Positions 40,854 to 49,942 of a stretch of 64,000 nucleotides of DNA are shown one piece after another. Location of the stretch: positions 61,157 to 125,156 of the forward strand of contig NZ_JBFJUX010000011.1 in assembly GCF_041624475.1 (NCBI RefSeq), in the 5' to 3' direction. The position numbers and the translations under genes are program-made. Numbering within the stretch: position 1 is the first letter of the stretch; every line of letters begins with the position of its first letter. The notes below the pieces were generated by a model. The model saw only the letters and a list, made by a program, of their open reading frames with translations, had not been told where the DNA came from and ran no database searches. Source of the stretch: Litorivivens sp041624475 (lineage in GTDB: Bacteria > Pseudomonadota > Gammaproteobacteria > Pseudomonadales > Spongiibacteraceae).

Positions 40854-42554
40854 ATGTTGAAACGAGTCATGATATCCACCGTAGTGGCCGGCGCTCTGGT
40901 CGGTTGTACCGACAGCGGTGACGTAAACCTTTCACCCACCAATATCAGCGGTTCCGGTTCCGGTGGCAGCACAGCTGGCAGCAATGTCTGTGCAAGCTAC
41001 ACAGAGTCAGGTCAGACTTTCCAAGGGTCATTTGACGGCACAAACTGTATTTACTCTTCGCTTTTCTCAAGCAGCAGCAAGCCGATCACTGTTGATTCTG
41101 TAACCTTTTCAAACTTCGGCGGCAAGCACATCTTCGAAGACAGCCTGTTTATCGGTGAAGACGTCAACGCGAGCGCAGCTCAAGCTGGCAAGCGCATTCC
41201 CCAGGAAGGCGAGGGCACCCGCCTGAACATCGCCGCTGGTGTGACCATGGTCTTCAAGAATACCGACGGTTATGTTCGCATTGCTCGCGGCTCGCAGATC
41301 TTTGCAGAAGGCACGGCTAATAGCCCGATTGTTTTCACTTCTGATGAAGACGCTATTCTCGGAACGGCAACAGAAAGCGATCGCGGTCAATGGGGCGGTA
41401 TCCAGATTAACGGTAATGGCCGCACCAACAAGTGTCACGACGGTACCAGCACCGGTTCTGGCTTTGCGTCCAAAGGCAGCACCAGTGACTTTGCCGCTAC
41501 CGCAAACAATGTACACAACTGCCACGTAACAGCTGAAGGTCGTCCTGCGACTTACGGTGGCAACAACAACGCCGAAAATTCCGGTGTCCTGAAATACGTT
41601 GTCATCAAGCACGCTGGCTTTGAAGTGGTAGACGGTGATGAGCTGAATGCCCTGACCCTGAACGCGGTTGGTAGCGGCACCACCATCAGCCATGTACAAA
41701 CCTACACCTCGCAGGATGATGGTTTCGAAATGTTCGGCGGTGCGGTGAACATGGATCACATTGTGGCTGTGAACGTAGGTGATGACTCCATCGACTACTC
41801 TGAAGGCTACAATGGCGACATCCAATACGCTGTGGTAGTGCACACTTCGGGCGCTAACCGTTGTATCGAGGGTGATAACACGGGCGGCAGCCGAGACGAT
41901 GGCTTCACTCCGACCACCAAACTGCGTATTTCCAACCTGACCTGTGTCACCAGCAACGTCGGCGAAAATGCAGGCACAAACCCCAGTGGTAAGGGTAGCT
42001 CGGAAGGCCCGCTGTATCGGGAAGGTGCCTTCTTTGAAATGTATAACTCGCTGGTAACGTCCTACGCAACCTCAATGGCGAGCAATGAGTGTCTCGAGCT
42101 GGATGACTCAGAAGGCCCCCAAACCATTGACGCGGCGCAGGCTGGCACCAGCAAAGCTTCCAGCAACGTTATTGCCTGTGGCGAAGCTACAAAAGTGGGT
42201 GCAGATGCCGCAAACGCTGGCTTTGATCTGGTCAACTGGCTGGCTGGTGGCGGCGTCAACGCGCAAACTCCTGCCAACAGCAATACCAATAACGTACTGA
42301 TTACCGGTTCCGATGTGGCTGCCGACGCAATTGGGTCTGTTCTGGAAGGCACTGCTGGATCGCGCGCCTACCTGACGGCTGCGAGTATTAAAAATGGTTC
42401 CGGCACACAGGTATTTGATCAGTCCACTCAACTGTTTGACGCATCTACTCTGGGGTCGATTTTCAAGAAACCGACTTATCTGGGCGGCGCCAACAGCGGT
42501 GACAACTGGCTGGACGGTTGGACTGTCGGCTTCGACAAGTCTTTCACTCCGTAA
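40854..42554 (+). CDS. Large lipoprotein with predicted parallel beta-helix, TonB-receptor partner
   Basis: This 566-residue protein has a lipoprotein signal with lipobox LVGC (Cys18), a Gly/Ser-rich tether (residues 29-45) and a long body. The body is rich in short hydrophobic strands, Asn and Gly turns such as GQWGGIQINGNG, VLKYVVIKHAG and HIVAVNVGDDSIDYSEGYNG, which is the look of a right-handed parallel beta-helix. Many paired cysteines suggest export. I know no function. It lies in tandem with a large TonB-dependent receptor, separated by 93 bp and a hairpin, and has a Pho box upstream. A role as surface ligand-binding partner of the receptor is inferred, not shown. Confidence 0.75.
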   Translation: MLKRVMISTVVAGALVGCTDSGDVNLSPTNISGSGSGGSTAGSNVCASYTESGQTFQGSFDGTNCIYSSLFSSSSKPITVDSVTFSNFGGKHIFEDSLFIGEDVNASAAQAGKRIPQEGEGTRLNIAAGVTMVFKNTDGYVRIARGSQIFAEGTANSPIVFTSDEDAILGTATESDRGQWGGIQINGNGRTNKCHDGTSTGSGFASKGSTSDFAATANNVHNCHVTAEGRPATYGGNNNAENSGVLKYVVIKHAGFEVVDGDELNALTLNAVGSGTTISHVQTYTSQDDGFEMFGGAVNMDHIVAVNVGDDSIDYSEGYNGDIQYAVVVHTSGANRCIEGDNTGGSRDDGFTPTTKLRISNLTCVTSNVGENAGTNPSGKGSSEGPLYREGAFFEMYNSLVTSYATSMASNECLELDDSEGPQTIDAAQAGTSKASSNVIACGEATKVGADAANAGFDLVNWLAGGGVNAQTPANSNTNNVLITGSDVAADAIGSVLEGTAGSRAYLTAASIKNGSGTQVFDQSTQLFDASTLGSIFKKPTYLGGANSGDNWLDGWTVGFDKSFTP

Positions 42555-42580
42555 CCCTCTGTTGAAACACGACCGGCTGG

Positions 42581-42606
42581 GAGGGCGCTTTAGCGCCCTC
42601 TCTTTC
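42581..42606 (+). terminator. Hairpin between lipoprotein and TonB-receptor genes
   Basis: GAGGGCGC, loop TTTA, GCGCCCTC (42581-42600) is followed by the weak T-stretch TCTTTC. Placed inside a likely operon, it would lower rather than abolish expression of the receptor, giving more lipoprotein than receptor. Confidence 0.55.
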
Positions 42607-42647
42607 AGCCAAACAATCAGACTCTTCAGAATTGTGGGTTACTTATC

Positions 42648-45338
42648 ATGAAACTATTTAAACGAAGCCGTTTGTCGCAGGCCATCCTGCTTGGCACCGT
42701 CTTCGGATCAGGCACAGTGCTGGCGCAGCAGGACGAGGGCTACAAGCCCGAGATTGCCGCGCCGGGGCCGATCGAAGAAGTGGTGGTGACCGGGCGCTTG
42801 AAAAGCGTTGCCGCGTCCATTGTCGATGAGCGGATTGAGATTCCATTCTCGGCAGATTTTCTGGGATTTGAAGCTATTGCCCGCGCGGGTGATTCCACCA
42901 TCGCCGGTGCGCTGCGCCGACTGCCCGGTCTGACACTGATCGACAACAAGTTTGTTTATATTCGCGGGCTGGGTGAGCGCTACTCCAGTGTTACGGTTAA
43001 CGGTGCGGTTGTGCCGTCACCCGATCTGGCGCGCAGTGTTATCCCGCTCGATCTATTCCCGACCTCTATTGTTGAATCCATCAAGGTGCAGAAGGCTTTC
43101 GGTTCATCGACACCAGCTAACTTTGGCGGCGGTGCCATTGATGTTCGGACTAAAACCTTTCCGAAGGCGCCGCTGATAAGTTTCAGTGTGGGCACGGGCG
43201 GAAACAACATTAGCCATAAAGGCCTGGAATACAATGACAGCAGCATCAAGCCTCTGCCTGATGAAATTGCCGGCGCTATCGCGCGCTATCAGGGTGATAT
43301 TTCCCAGAGTAATATCTTCAACACCGAGAACGACGCCGGAAACAACACCACGGCACAGCAGGCCGAGCAGATCCAGCGGAACCTGATGCTGGCCCTGCCG
43401 CGCAAAATCGGCATGGGTGAAAGTCTCGATAACAAACCCGACACGGATTACAAGCTTGCGCTGGGTAATTCCTGGGATGTGGGTTATCAGTGGTTGGTCG
43501 GTGGTTCGCTCAGCGCGTCTATCGGCGAAAAGTTTCGTAACAAGGATCAGATGAAGCGTGAAATTGGTAACCCCGATGAGCGTTTTTCAGATATCCGTCG
43601 TACCACAGAGGAAGAGCGCGAAACTTACTCGGCAACACTGGGAGCCGAATATGGCAATACCCATGCGGTTGGCTTGAGCTACTTCGACATTCAACACGAT
43701 GTCAAAGACGCGAGTATTTCCAGAGGCTTTGATTCCAACAACACGCCCGCTGATGGCAGACAGATTATCGGCTACCAGACACGGACCGAAGAGCGCGCTC
43801 TGGAAATGTACCAGCTGACCGGTGAGCATAGCTTTGAAGGTCTGGAGTACCTCTATAACTGGAGCGAACATCTGGCATTTTTGGAGCCGCTGCGGTTTTC
43901 CTGGTTTTACTCGGACGCGCAGGTCACTACCGATGTGCCTAACCAGACCAACTACAATGGCTCTACGAATCTTGCCACCGGATTTACCCAGATTTCTCCG
44001 GCCCCTGCAGCCGGTCAGCATACCTTTCTAGAGCTGGAAGACGAGGAAGAGAGCTGGGGTGGCAGCTTTGAGTTGCCGGTCTATCTGGATCAAACCGAGG
44101 TCACGGTGAAGGCCGGCTACGCCGCGTCTGAAAAATTTCGGGAGTACTACCAGTACACATTTAATGTGAGCACGACCGGGCTTTCCAGCTCGGTGCTGGC
44201 AGGTGGCCCCGGTCGCGTCATGTCAGACTCGGTGCTGGGAGACCTCGATAATAATTTTAAAGCATCCCTGGGTAGTAACTTCGGCACAGAAAGCTATGTC
44301 GCGGCGCGCAAGCTGAACGCTTACTTCGGTGAGATGGACGTGCGCCTCAGTGAGAAATGGCGGGTTACCGTCGGCTCACGCTGGGAAGAGTACAAACAGG
44401 CGCTGCTGACGGTAGATCTGTTGGACTTCAGCGGTGCTGCAGTTCAAGCGCAGATTCAGGCGCTGCAAGACCCCAATCAGCGTTTTGCCTTTATCGAAGA
44501 TGACTGGTATCACTCGGCAGCTCTGACCTTCTCTGACTACGGCCTGTTTGGCTCAGAGGAATACCAGTTGCGTGCGAGCTATGCGCAAACCGTGGTTCGC
44601 CCCGATCTGCGTGAAACGGCGCAAGTGGTCTATATCGATCCGCAGATTAACCAGCGGGTGCGCGGTAATCCTTTTGTAGAGAAATCTGACATCGATCATC
44701 TGGATCTTCGCGCAGAGTTCTTCTACGAGAACGGTGACAACTTTACCGTGTCTCTGTTCTACAAGGATATCAGTGCGCCGATCGAGACGGTTCGCCAGCC
44801 AGGCTCAGACGACAACGTAGTGCTGACCTACGAGAATGCCAAATCCGGTGACATCTATGGTGTCGAGGTTGAGGGGCTGCTGACAGTGCCTGCTGACCTG
44901 ATCGGTATCGACGGCTTCTTTGTGTCGGGCAATATGGCGTTGAGTGATTCTGAAGTAGAGATTGATACCACCAACAACGTGTTGACCAATGAGACGCGCC
45001 GGCTGACTGGCCACTCCGAGTACGTGATGAACGCCCAGCTGGGTTACGATTCACCGGGCGGTATTCACAGTGCCTCATTGATCTACAACGTGTTTGGTGA
45101 GCGCATCTATTTTGCCGGAGTGGCGGGCAATGACGATGCCTTCGAGCAGCCTTTCCACTCGCTGGATCTGACCTACACGTTCTATCCGACGGAAACCCTG
45201 TCTTTCAGCCTGAAAGTTCAGAACATTCTGGAGGAAGAGCGTGAGTTCGAGCAGAAGAACTCCTCTGGCCGTAACGTCACGATCCTTGAGCAGGAAGTTG
45301 GCCGCAGCTGGGGCTTGAGCGCCAAGTGGAGCTACTAA
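42648..45338 (+). CDS. TonB-dependent outer-membrane receptor paired with beta-helix lipoprotein
   Basis: This 896-residue receptor has a signal peptide (about 1-26) and a TonB-box-like IEEVVVTGR (about residue 42). The plug includes YIRGLGERYSSVTVNG and DLARSVIPLDLFPTSIVESI, with NFGGGAIDVRTK close behind. A large barrel ends LSAKWSY with a terminal aromatic residue. This plug subtype, with its R-G-L-G-E-R-Y signature, is common in receptors of Proteobacteria that come with a surface lipoprotein. The ligand is unknown; the upstream Pho box makes a phosphorus-containing compound a reasonable guess. It shares the transcript with the lipoprotein gene and ends at a good terminator. Confidence 0.87.
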   Translation: MKLFKRSRLSQAILLGTVFGSGTVLAQQDEGYKPEIAAPGPIEEVVVTGRLKSVAASIVDERIEIPFSADFLGFEAIARAGDSTIAGALRRLPGLTLIDNKFVYIRGLGERYSSVTVNGAVVPSPDLARSVIPLDLFPTSIVESIKVQKAFGSSTPANFGGGAIDVRTKTFPKAPLISFSVGTGGNNISHKGLEYNDSSIKPLPDEIAGAIARYQGDISQSNIFNTENDAGNNTTAQQAEQIQRNLMLALPRKIGMGESLDNKPDTDYKLALGNSWDVGYQWLVGGSLSASIGEKFRNKDQMKREIGNPDERFSDIRRTTEEERETYSATLGAEYGNTHAVGLSYFDIQHDVKDASISRGFDSNNTPADGRQIIGYQTRTEERALEMYQLTGEHSFEGLEYLYNWSEHLAFLEPLRFSWFYSDAQVTTDVPNQTNYNGSTNLATGFTQISPAPAAGQHTFLELEDEEESWGGSFELPVYLDQTEVTVKAGYAASEKFREYYQYTFNVSTTGLSSSVLAGGPGRVMSDSVLGDLDNNFKASLGSNFGTESYVAARKLNAYFGEMDVRLSEKWRVTVGSRWEEYKQALLTVDLLDFSGAAVQAQIQALQDPNQRFAFIEDDWYHSAALTFSDYGLFGSEEYQLRASYAQTVVRPDLRETAQVVYIDPQINQRVRGNPFVEKSDIDHLDLRAEFFYENGDNFTVSLFYKDISAPIETVRQPGSDDNVVLTYENAKSGDIYGVEVEGLLTVPADLIGIDGFFVSGNMALSDSEVEIDTTNNVLTNETRRLTGHSEYVMNAQLGYDSPGGIHSASLIYNVFGERIYFAGVAGNDDAFEQPFHSLDLTYTFYPTETLSFSLKVQNILEEEREFEQKNSSGRNVTILEQEVGRSWGLSAKWSY

Positions 45339-45363
45339 CGCTCACTGCACTCAAGTGAAGCAC

Positions 45364-45392
45364 CCCGGGTGGTTATGCCATCCGGGTTTTTT
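45364..45392 (+). terminator. Rho-independent terminator after the TonB receptor
   Basis: CCCGGGTGG (45364-45372) pairs with CCATCCGGG (45378-45386), with one G-T wobble, loop TTATG, then six T. Confidence 0.82.
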
Positions 45393-45439
45393 GTTTTAGG
45401 CTCCTGATTTTTGCGGCAGGGCGGGAAGTGCCCCGCTTC

Positions 45440-46333
45440 TCAGTTGTCGTCGGCCCCTGTGCCGGGTGTACGCAGAATCAACAGGCCACCGCTGACCACT
45501 AGCGCAATGCCCAGCACGGTTGGGGTGTCCGGGATGACACCCCAGATCATCCAGTCCAGCAAGCCGCTGAAGACCAGCGCGAAATAGCTGGTGGGCGCCA
45601 GTATTGACGAGGGCACATAGGCAAAGGCCTTGGTGTAAATAACAAAGGTGCCGTACATAACAACGCCAACGTAGGCCAGCCAGGGCAGGGCATCGATCGG
45701 GATCGGCTGGTAGTTGAGCGCAAAGAAGGGTAGTACGAACAGCAGTGAGATCGTGAAATAGTAGAACAGTATCCGGCTTTCCGGTTCGGTGCGTGCCAAC
45801 TCCCGGGTGCCGACCATGGAGATGGCAAGCCCGACGCCCGAGCTCAGGGCAATCAACTGCCATAGGCTAATCCCGTCGAAGGTGGGGCGCAGGACCAGCG
45901 TCACGCCGGCAAACCCAATGATCAAAGGGAACAGGCGGGCAACCGGTATGGCGCTGCGATACCAGACCAGTATCACCAGCGGGACGAGCAGTGGGGCTGT
46001 GTTGCGAAACAGGGTCGCTTCTACCAGTGGCATATGCTGCATGGCCAGATAGTAGGTATAAAAGCAGGCGCAGCCGCTGACGCCGCGAACAATATGGGTA
46101 ATCGGGCGCTTGGTCAGTACCGCGCGTTTGCCATTGCGCAGCCACCAGGGCAGAACCATCACAAAGCAGATCAGGTATTGGGCCAGTACGATCGCCGAGA
46201 TATGCACCTGGCTGCTCAGGTGCTTGCCCGCAGCCGCGACGGTGCTGCCGAGAAATACGGTCAGAATGCCGAGGCCTACGCCTAGGGCAAATTGTCGGGG
46301 GTTGGCAGCGTTGATAGTTGTTGTCCGTTGCAC
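45440..46333 (-). CDS. EamA/DMT family transporter
   Basis: This 297-residue inner-membrane protein has ten hydrophobic segments in two EamA repeats (about residues 15-145 and 155-290). Segments such as GVSGCACFYTYYLAMQHMPLVEATLFRNTAPLLVPL, here cut short, and SSILAPTSYFALVFSGLLDW are typical of drug/metabolite exporters of the RarD/RhaT type. The substrate cannot be told. It is divergent from the thioesterase gene, with about 85 bp between the two starts. Confidence 0.85.
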   Translation of the reverse strand: MQRTTTINAANPRQFALGVGLGILTVFLGSTVAAAGKHLSSQVHISAIVLAQYLICFVMVLPWWLRNGKRAVLTKRPITHIVRGVSGCACFYTYYLAMQHMPLVEATLFRNTAPLLVPLVILVWYRSAIPVARLFPLIIGFAGVTLVLRPTFDGISLWQLIALSSGVGLAISMVGTRELARTEPESRILFYYFTISLLFVLPFFALNYQPIPIDALPWLAYVGVVMYGTFVIYTKAFAYVPSSILAPTSYFALVFSGLLDWMIWGVIPDTPTVLGIALVVSGGLLILRTPGTGADDN

Positions 46334-46417
46334 AGACTTTGTGCGTTAAGCCCGGCTTTCTTAATTGCTTTGGAAAGGTAGACTGTTCTCTTCGAGTGGC
46401 AAGTGTAAGGGTAAGTG

Positions 46418-46843
46418 ATGTCTTTGTGGAAGCAGTCTGCAACCGTGGAAGAGCTTAATCGAATGCAGAGTGGCAGTATCGCCAGTTATCTGGGCATTGA
46501 ATTTGTGGATATTGGCGACGACTATCTGGTGGCAACGCTGCCGGTGGACGAGCGCACCCGTCAGCCCTTTGGTCTGTTGCATGGCGGCGCTTCTGTCGTG
46601 CTGTCGGAAACGATGGGCAGTGTCGGTGGCTTTCTTGCCGCAGACCCGGGGTCAATCGTAGTCGGCCTGGAAGTGAACGCCAATCACCTGCGTTCGGCGA
46701 CCGAGGGGCGCGTCACAGGAACTTGCAGGTCTTTGCATATCGGGCGTACTACACAGGTATGGGAAACCCAGATACATGACGCAAAAGAGCGGCTGATCTG
46801 TGTGTCTCGTTTAACTGTGGTGGTGAAAGCGCCTAGAACCTAG
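46418..46843 (+). CDS. Hotdog-fold acyl-CoA thioesterase (PaaI/YdiI type)
   Basis: This 141-residue single-hotdog thioesterase hydrolyses acyl- or aryl-CoA. Family signatures are PFGLLHGGASVVLSETMGS, with the catalytic Glu in SETMGS and the backbone GG, and VGLEVNANHLRSA. The length is that of YdiI/EntH-type enzymes, for example menaquinone-related DHNA-CoA thioesterase, but the acyl group is not predictable. ATG at 46418 has AAGGG 7 bp upstream; a GTG one codon earlier is possible. Its stop overlaps the end of the convergent patatin gene by four bases. Confidence 0.88.
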   Translation: MSLWKQSATVEELNRMQSGSIASYLGIEFVDIGDDYLVATLPVDERTRQPFGLLHGGASVVLSETMGSVGGFLAADPGSIVVGLEVNANHLRSATEGRVTGTCRSLHIGRTTQVWETQIHDAKERLICVSRLTVVVKAPRT

Positions 46844-48312
46844 ACGCCCTGCAGTTTCCGCACCGCCTCAACTTCAAGGTCCTGCAGGTCTTCGAGAATG
46901 CCATCGAGCACCTTGCTGATTTTGGTGCAGGTGCGGATGGTTTCTATTTGCGGCCAGGCGGCGCGTTCGCCTTCGCGCATCAGGCCGACCAGCTCCTCTT
47001 CCGAGAGTTTGGCCAGCAGCTTGCGCAGATCGTAGAAGCGAAAGCTGGGTACTATATTAATATCCCCGGAATACTCCTGCTTGGCCAGGCTGTGCATGCT
47101 GTTGAGCACCATATTGACCCTGGGCATATCCTGCAGGTAGTTCTGGGAAATAAAGCGCTGGGCGTCCAACACTTCGGTCAGGGCAGCGCGGCCGATGCCG
47201 GTAAAAACGGTAGACAGGCCACCGCGTTTTTTCTTGCGGCTGATAAAGGGCAGTACCACCGGGTTGATCTGGCTGACCAGAAAATGATTGACGCCGTACA
47301 TGCGTGACAGGCGCTTGGCGGGCAGGTCGTCGGAAATCGAGCCATCAATCCACTTGCGTGAGGCCAGATAAGGCTGGCTGTCGCCGTAGACATTTTTTGC
47401 CTGCAGGCTGACCGGCGGGTAAACGCCTGGTACCGCACAGGAGGCCAGCACCGCTGTGCGGATGTAGACGTTGGGCGAGGCGATGGCATTTAGCAGACGT
47501 GAGGTCTGGTGCGGCTCCGCCGGCGCGATGGAGATACAGATATTGCGCCCGGTTTTGCGGTAGGCCTCTTCAAAGGTCATGTCCGGAATCAGGCGCGCGA
47601 TCAGGTTTTGCAGATCGTGGATATCGATGTTGGCGCGGGTGCCCCGGAACATGCGGTTAAACCAGCTCGCTTCCTGCTTGGCCTCGAACGCGAGGTGCTT
47701 CGCGTCCATAAACTGTTCCATTTCATCGTCGTTGTGCGTGCCCAGTACGGCGGCGACAATGGAGCCGGCGCTCGAACCGGAAATTACATTGGGCAACAGG
47801 CCCTGTTCCAACAGCGCTTTGACCACGCCAATATGGTAGAAACCGAGGGCGCCACCACCACTGAGCATAAGTGCCGAGCGGCCATAACACTGGCTGGCGC
47901 GGTTGAAGAAGTCGAGCTTGTCTTCAAAGCTGATCTTGGGGTTGTTGGTGGTCGCGATGTGCTGCAGGGCTTCGGCAATTTCATCGACATAACTTTCGAT
48001 GAGATGCTTGGTTCCGAATTTGGATCGGGAGTGCACGGCGGCTTTACCCATCCCGGCCATATTGCCGTGAATTCCTTCGTTCAGGGTAAACAGCAGGCCG
48101 ATATCATCCTGTCGGCTGCGCAGCGCTCGCAGCCTGTCCAGACGATAGCGGATGGAGACGTGATCATAGAGACGGGTTTGGTCCATCTTGCGCCACTGGC
48201 TGAGACCGACCAGATCGTCCCAGGCTTGAGCTGCCTGAGCCCACTGCTCGTAGGTTTCGGCGCTGCGAAGTCGCTCTTCAAGCTGTTTGCGTCGTCTCAT
48301 TGGTAACTGCAC
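46840..48312 (-). CDS. Patatin-like phospholipase with DUF3336 domain
   Basis: This 490-residue acyl hydrolase resembles yeast TGL triacylglycerol lipases. An N-terminal DUF3336 region (about 1-140) precedes the patatin core: oxyanion glycines GGGALG (152-157), nucleophile Ser181 in GSSAGS and catalytic Asp323 in WIDGSISDD. The Ser-Asp dyad is intact. It probably hydrolyses triglyceride, wax ester or phospholipid at membranes or lipid droplets. The GTG start at 48312 has AGGA 7 bp upstream; an ATG four codons later lacks a site. It is divergent from the UbiB-family gene. Confidence 0.88.
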   Translation of the reverse strand: MQLPMRRRKQLEERLRSAETYEQWAQAAQAWDDLVGLSQWRKMDQTRLYDHVSIRYRLDRLRALRSRQDDIGLLFTLNEGIHGNMAGMGKAAVHSRSKFGTKHLIESYVDEIAEALQHIATTNNPKISFEDKLDFFNRASQCYGRSALMLSGGGALGFYHIGVVKALLEQGLLPNVISGSSAGSIVAAVLGTHNDDEMEQFMDAKHLAFEAKQEASWFNRMFRGTRANIDIHDLQNLIARLIPDMTFEEAYRKTGRNICISIAPAEPHQTSRLLNAIASPNVYIRTAVLASCAVPGVYPPVSLQAKNVYGDSQPYLASRKWIDGSISDDLPAKRLSRMYGVNHFLVSQINPVVLPFISRKKKRGGLSTVFTGIGRAALTEVLDAQRFISQNYLQDMPRVNMVLNSMHSLAKQEYSGDINIVPSFRFYDLRKLLAKLSEEELVGLMREGERAAWPQIETIRTCTKISKVLDGILEDLQDLEVEAVRKLQGV

Positions 48313-48487
48313 ATCGTCATCCTGTGTAATATTGACACGCGAAACATTGTAGAGGGTCTAACAGTTGAATAACAGCCGCCCTAACCACACTTGCTCGCCT
48401 TTAAGGAAAAATGCCAGCACATTGTTGCTGCTTTGTGAAATAGTGTGATTTACGGTGAAGTCGCTCACCCTCGCGATTTGACTTGCG

Positions 48488-48493
48488 TATAAT
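48488..48493 (+). promoter_or_regulatory. Extended -10 promoter of the UbiB-family gene
   Basis: TGCGTATAAT combines a perfect -10 with an upstream TG as in extended -10 promoters. The -35 region is poor. It stands 32 bp before the ATG at 48525. Confidence 0.45.
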
Positions 48494-48524
48494 TACCGCT
48501 CGCATTACCGTCAGGGAAGAATCT

Positions 48525-49847
48525 ATGGGCTCCGAATCCTTCATGGCTGAAAAATTACCGCAACGTCGTCGACCTCTGCAGATGGCCGAACTGGGGGTGC
48601 GCGGCTCGGTGCGTCTGTTGCAGACCTGTGCTGCTGTCTATCCAAAGGCCTTGCGCTGGTTGATTGACTGGCGGGTTCCCGCACCCGCAGAGATGCGCGA
48701 GCTGTTTGAATCGCTAGGCGTCACCTATATCAAATTTGGTCAATTTATCGCCAGCTCGCCCTCTATATTCCCGAAGGAGTATGTCGACGAGTTTCAGAAA
48801 TGCCTTGATCAGACCCCGGCAATTCCCTTCCGTAAGGTAAAGGCCATTATCGAGGACGATCTGGGCAAACCGCTGGATCGGGTATTTGAGCATATCAGCC
48901 CTCAGCCGCTGGCATCGGCGTCCATCGCTCAGGTTCATGCCGCGACTCTTCTCAGTGGGGAGCAGGTTGTGGTCAAGGTGCAAAAGCCGGGTGTCAAAGC
49001 GACCCTGACCACGGATCTGAATACGGTTTATCTTGTTACCCGCTTGTTCGAACGAATTATCCCCAACCTGGATCGGGGCTCTATTGCCGACCTGGTGGAA
49101 GAGATGTACCAGGCGATGCTGGATGAATGTGACTTCGTCAAGGAAGCCGACAATCTGGTTCATTTTGAGCGATTTCTCACCGGGGCGGGTAATACCAGCG
49201 TGGTGGTGCCGAAGCCCTATCTGGAGGCCAGCAACGAACGGGTGCTGACCATGGAGCGTTTCTATGGCGTTGCACTGACCGATATTGAAGCGCTGAAGGC
49301 GTCCGGCCACGATGCGGCGGAAAGTCTGTTTAATGCCATGAATACCTGGTTTGCCAGCCTTACTCAGTGTGAGTTTTTCCACGCCGACCTGCACAGCGGC
49401 AACCTGATGCTGCTTAAAAACGGACAGGTCGGCTTCATCGACTTTGGTATGGTAGGGCGCATCAAGCCCAGCGTGTGGGAGGCCACCTTCAAGCTGTTTA
49501 TGGCGGTCAGCGAGCAGGACTACCAGACAATGGCAGAATCCATGCTCGCCATTGGTGTTACCCGCAGTGAAGTGGATGTAAACGCCTTGGCTCGGGATAT
49601 CGAGCATTTGTTTGGCCGGCTGGATGCCATGGACCCTGAATACCTGCTCGGCAGTGGTGGTTCTGAGCCCGATGGTGTTACCAGCCTGATGACCGAGCTG
49701 GGCGCCGTGGCCCGAGACTACGGTATCCGTTTTCCGCGCTCGTTTACGCTGCTGCTCAAGCAGTTTTTGTATTTTGATCGCTACATGGATTTGCTGGCAC
49801 CCGGCGCCAATATGTTTGGAGACGACCGCGTTACCCTGTATCAGTAG
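48525..49847 (+). CDS. ABC1/AarF (UbiB) family atypical kinase
   Basis: This 440-residue protein of the ABC1/ADCK/UbiB family is linked to ubiquinone biosynthesis and lipid handling. The diagnostic motifs are present: K-x-GQ in YIKFGQFIASSP, the Ala-rich loop in ASASIAQVHAA, the VVKVQKPG lysine, the catalytic HADLHSGN and the metal-binding DFGMVG. True UbiB is about 100 residues longer with C-terminal membrane helices; this protein lacks those, so it is more likely an ADCK-like paralogue than the ubi-operon UbiB. ATG at 48525 has GGGAAG upstream; the frame continues to 48483 but without support. Confidence 0.85.
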   Translation: MGSESFMAEKLPQRRRPLQMAELGVRGSVRLLQTCAAVYPKALRWLIDWRVPAPAEMRELFESLGVTYIKFGQFIASSPSIFPKEYVDEFQKCLDQTPAIPFRKVKAIIEDDLGKPLDRVFEHISPQPLASASIAQVHAATLLSGEQVVVKVQKPGVKATLTTDLNTVYLVTRLFERIIPNLDRGSIADLVEEMYQAMLDECDFVKEADNLVHFERFLTGAGNTSVVVPKPYLEASNERVLTMERFYGVALTDIEALKASGHDAAESLFNAMNTWFASLTQCEFFHADLHSGNLMLLKNGQVGFIDFGMVGRIKPSVWEATFKLFMAVSEQDYQTMAESMLAIGVTRSEVDVNALARDIEHLFGRLDAMDPEYLLGSGGSEPDGVTSLMTELGAVARDYGIRFPRSFTLLLKQFLYFDRYMDLLAPGANMFGDDRVTLYQ

Positions 49848-49942
49848 GTCGCTCGCCTTTCGCGCTAAATTGCTGCTTGTTAATGGATTTTGGTCGGTGT
49901 CTGGTTTTCAATGACCCGACCATAACCACAACGAGCTTCAGC

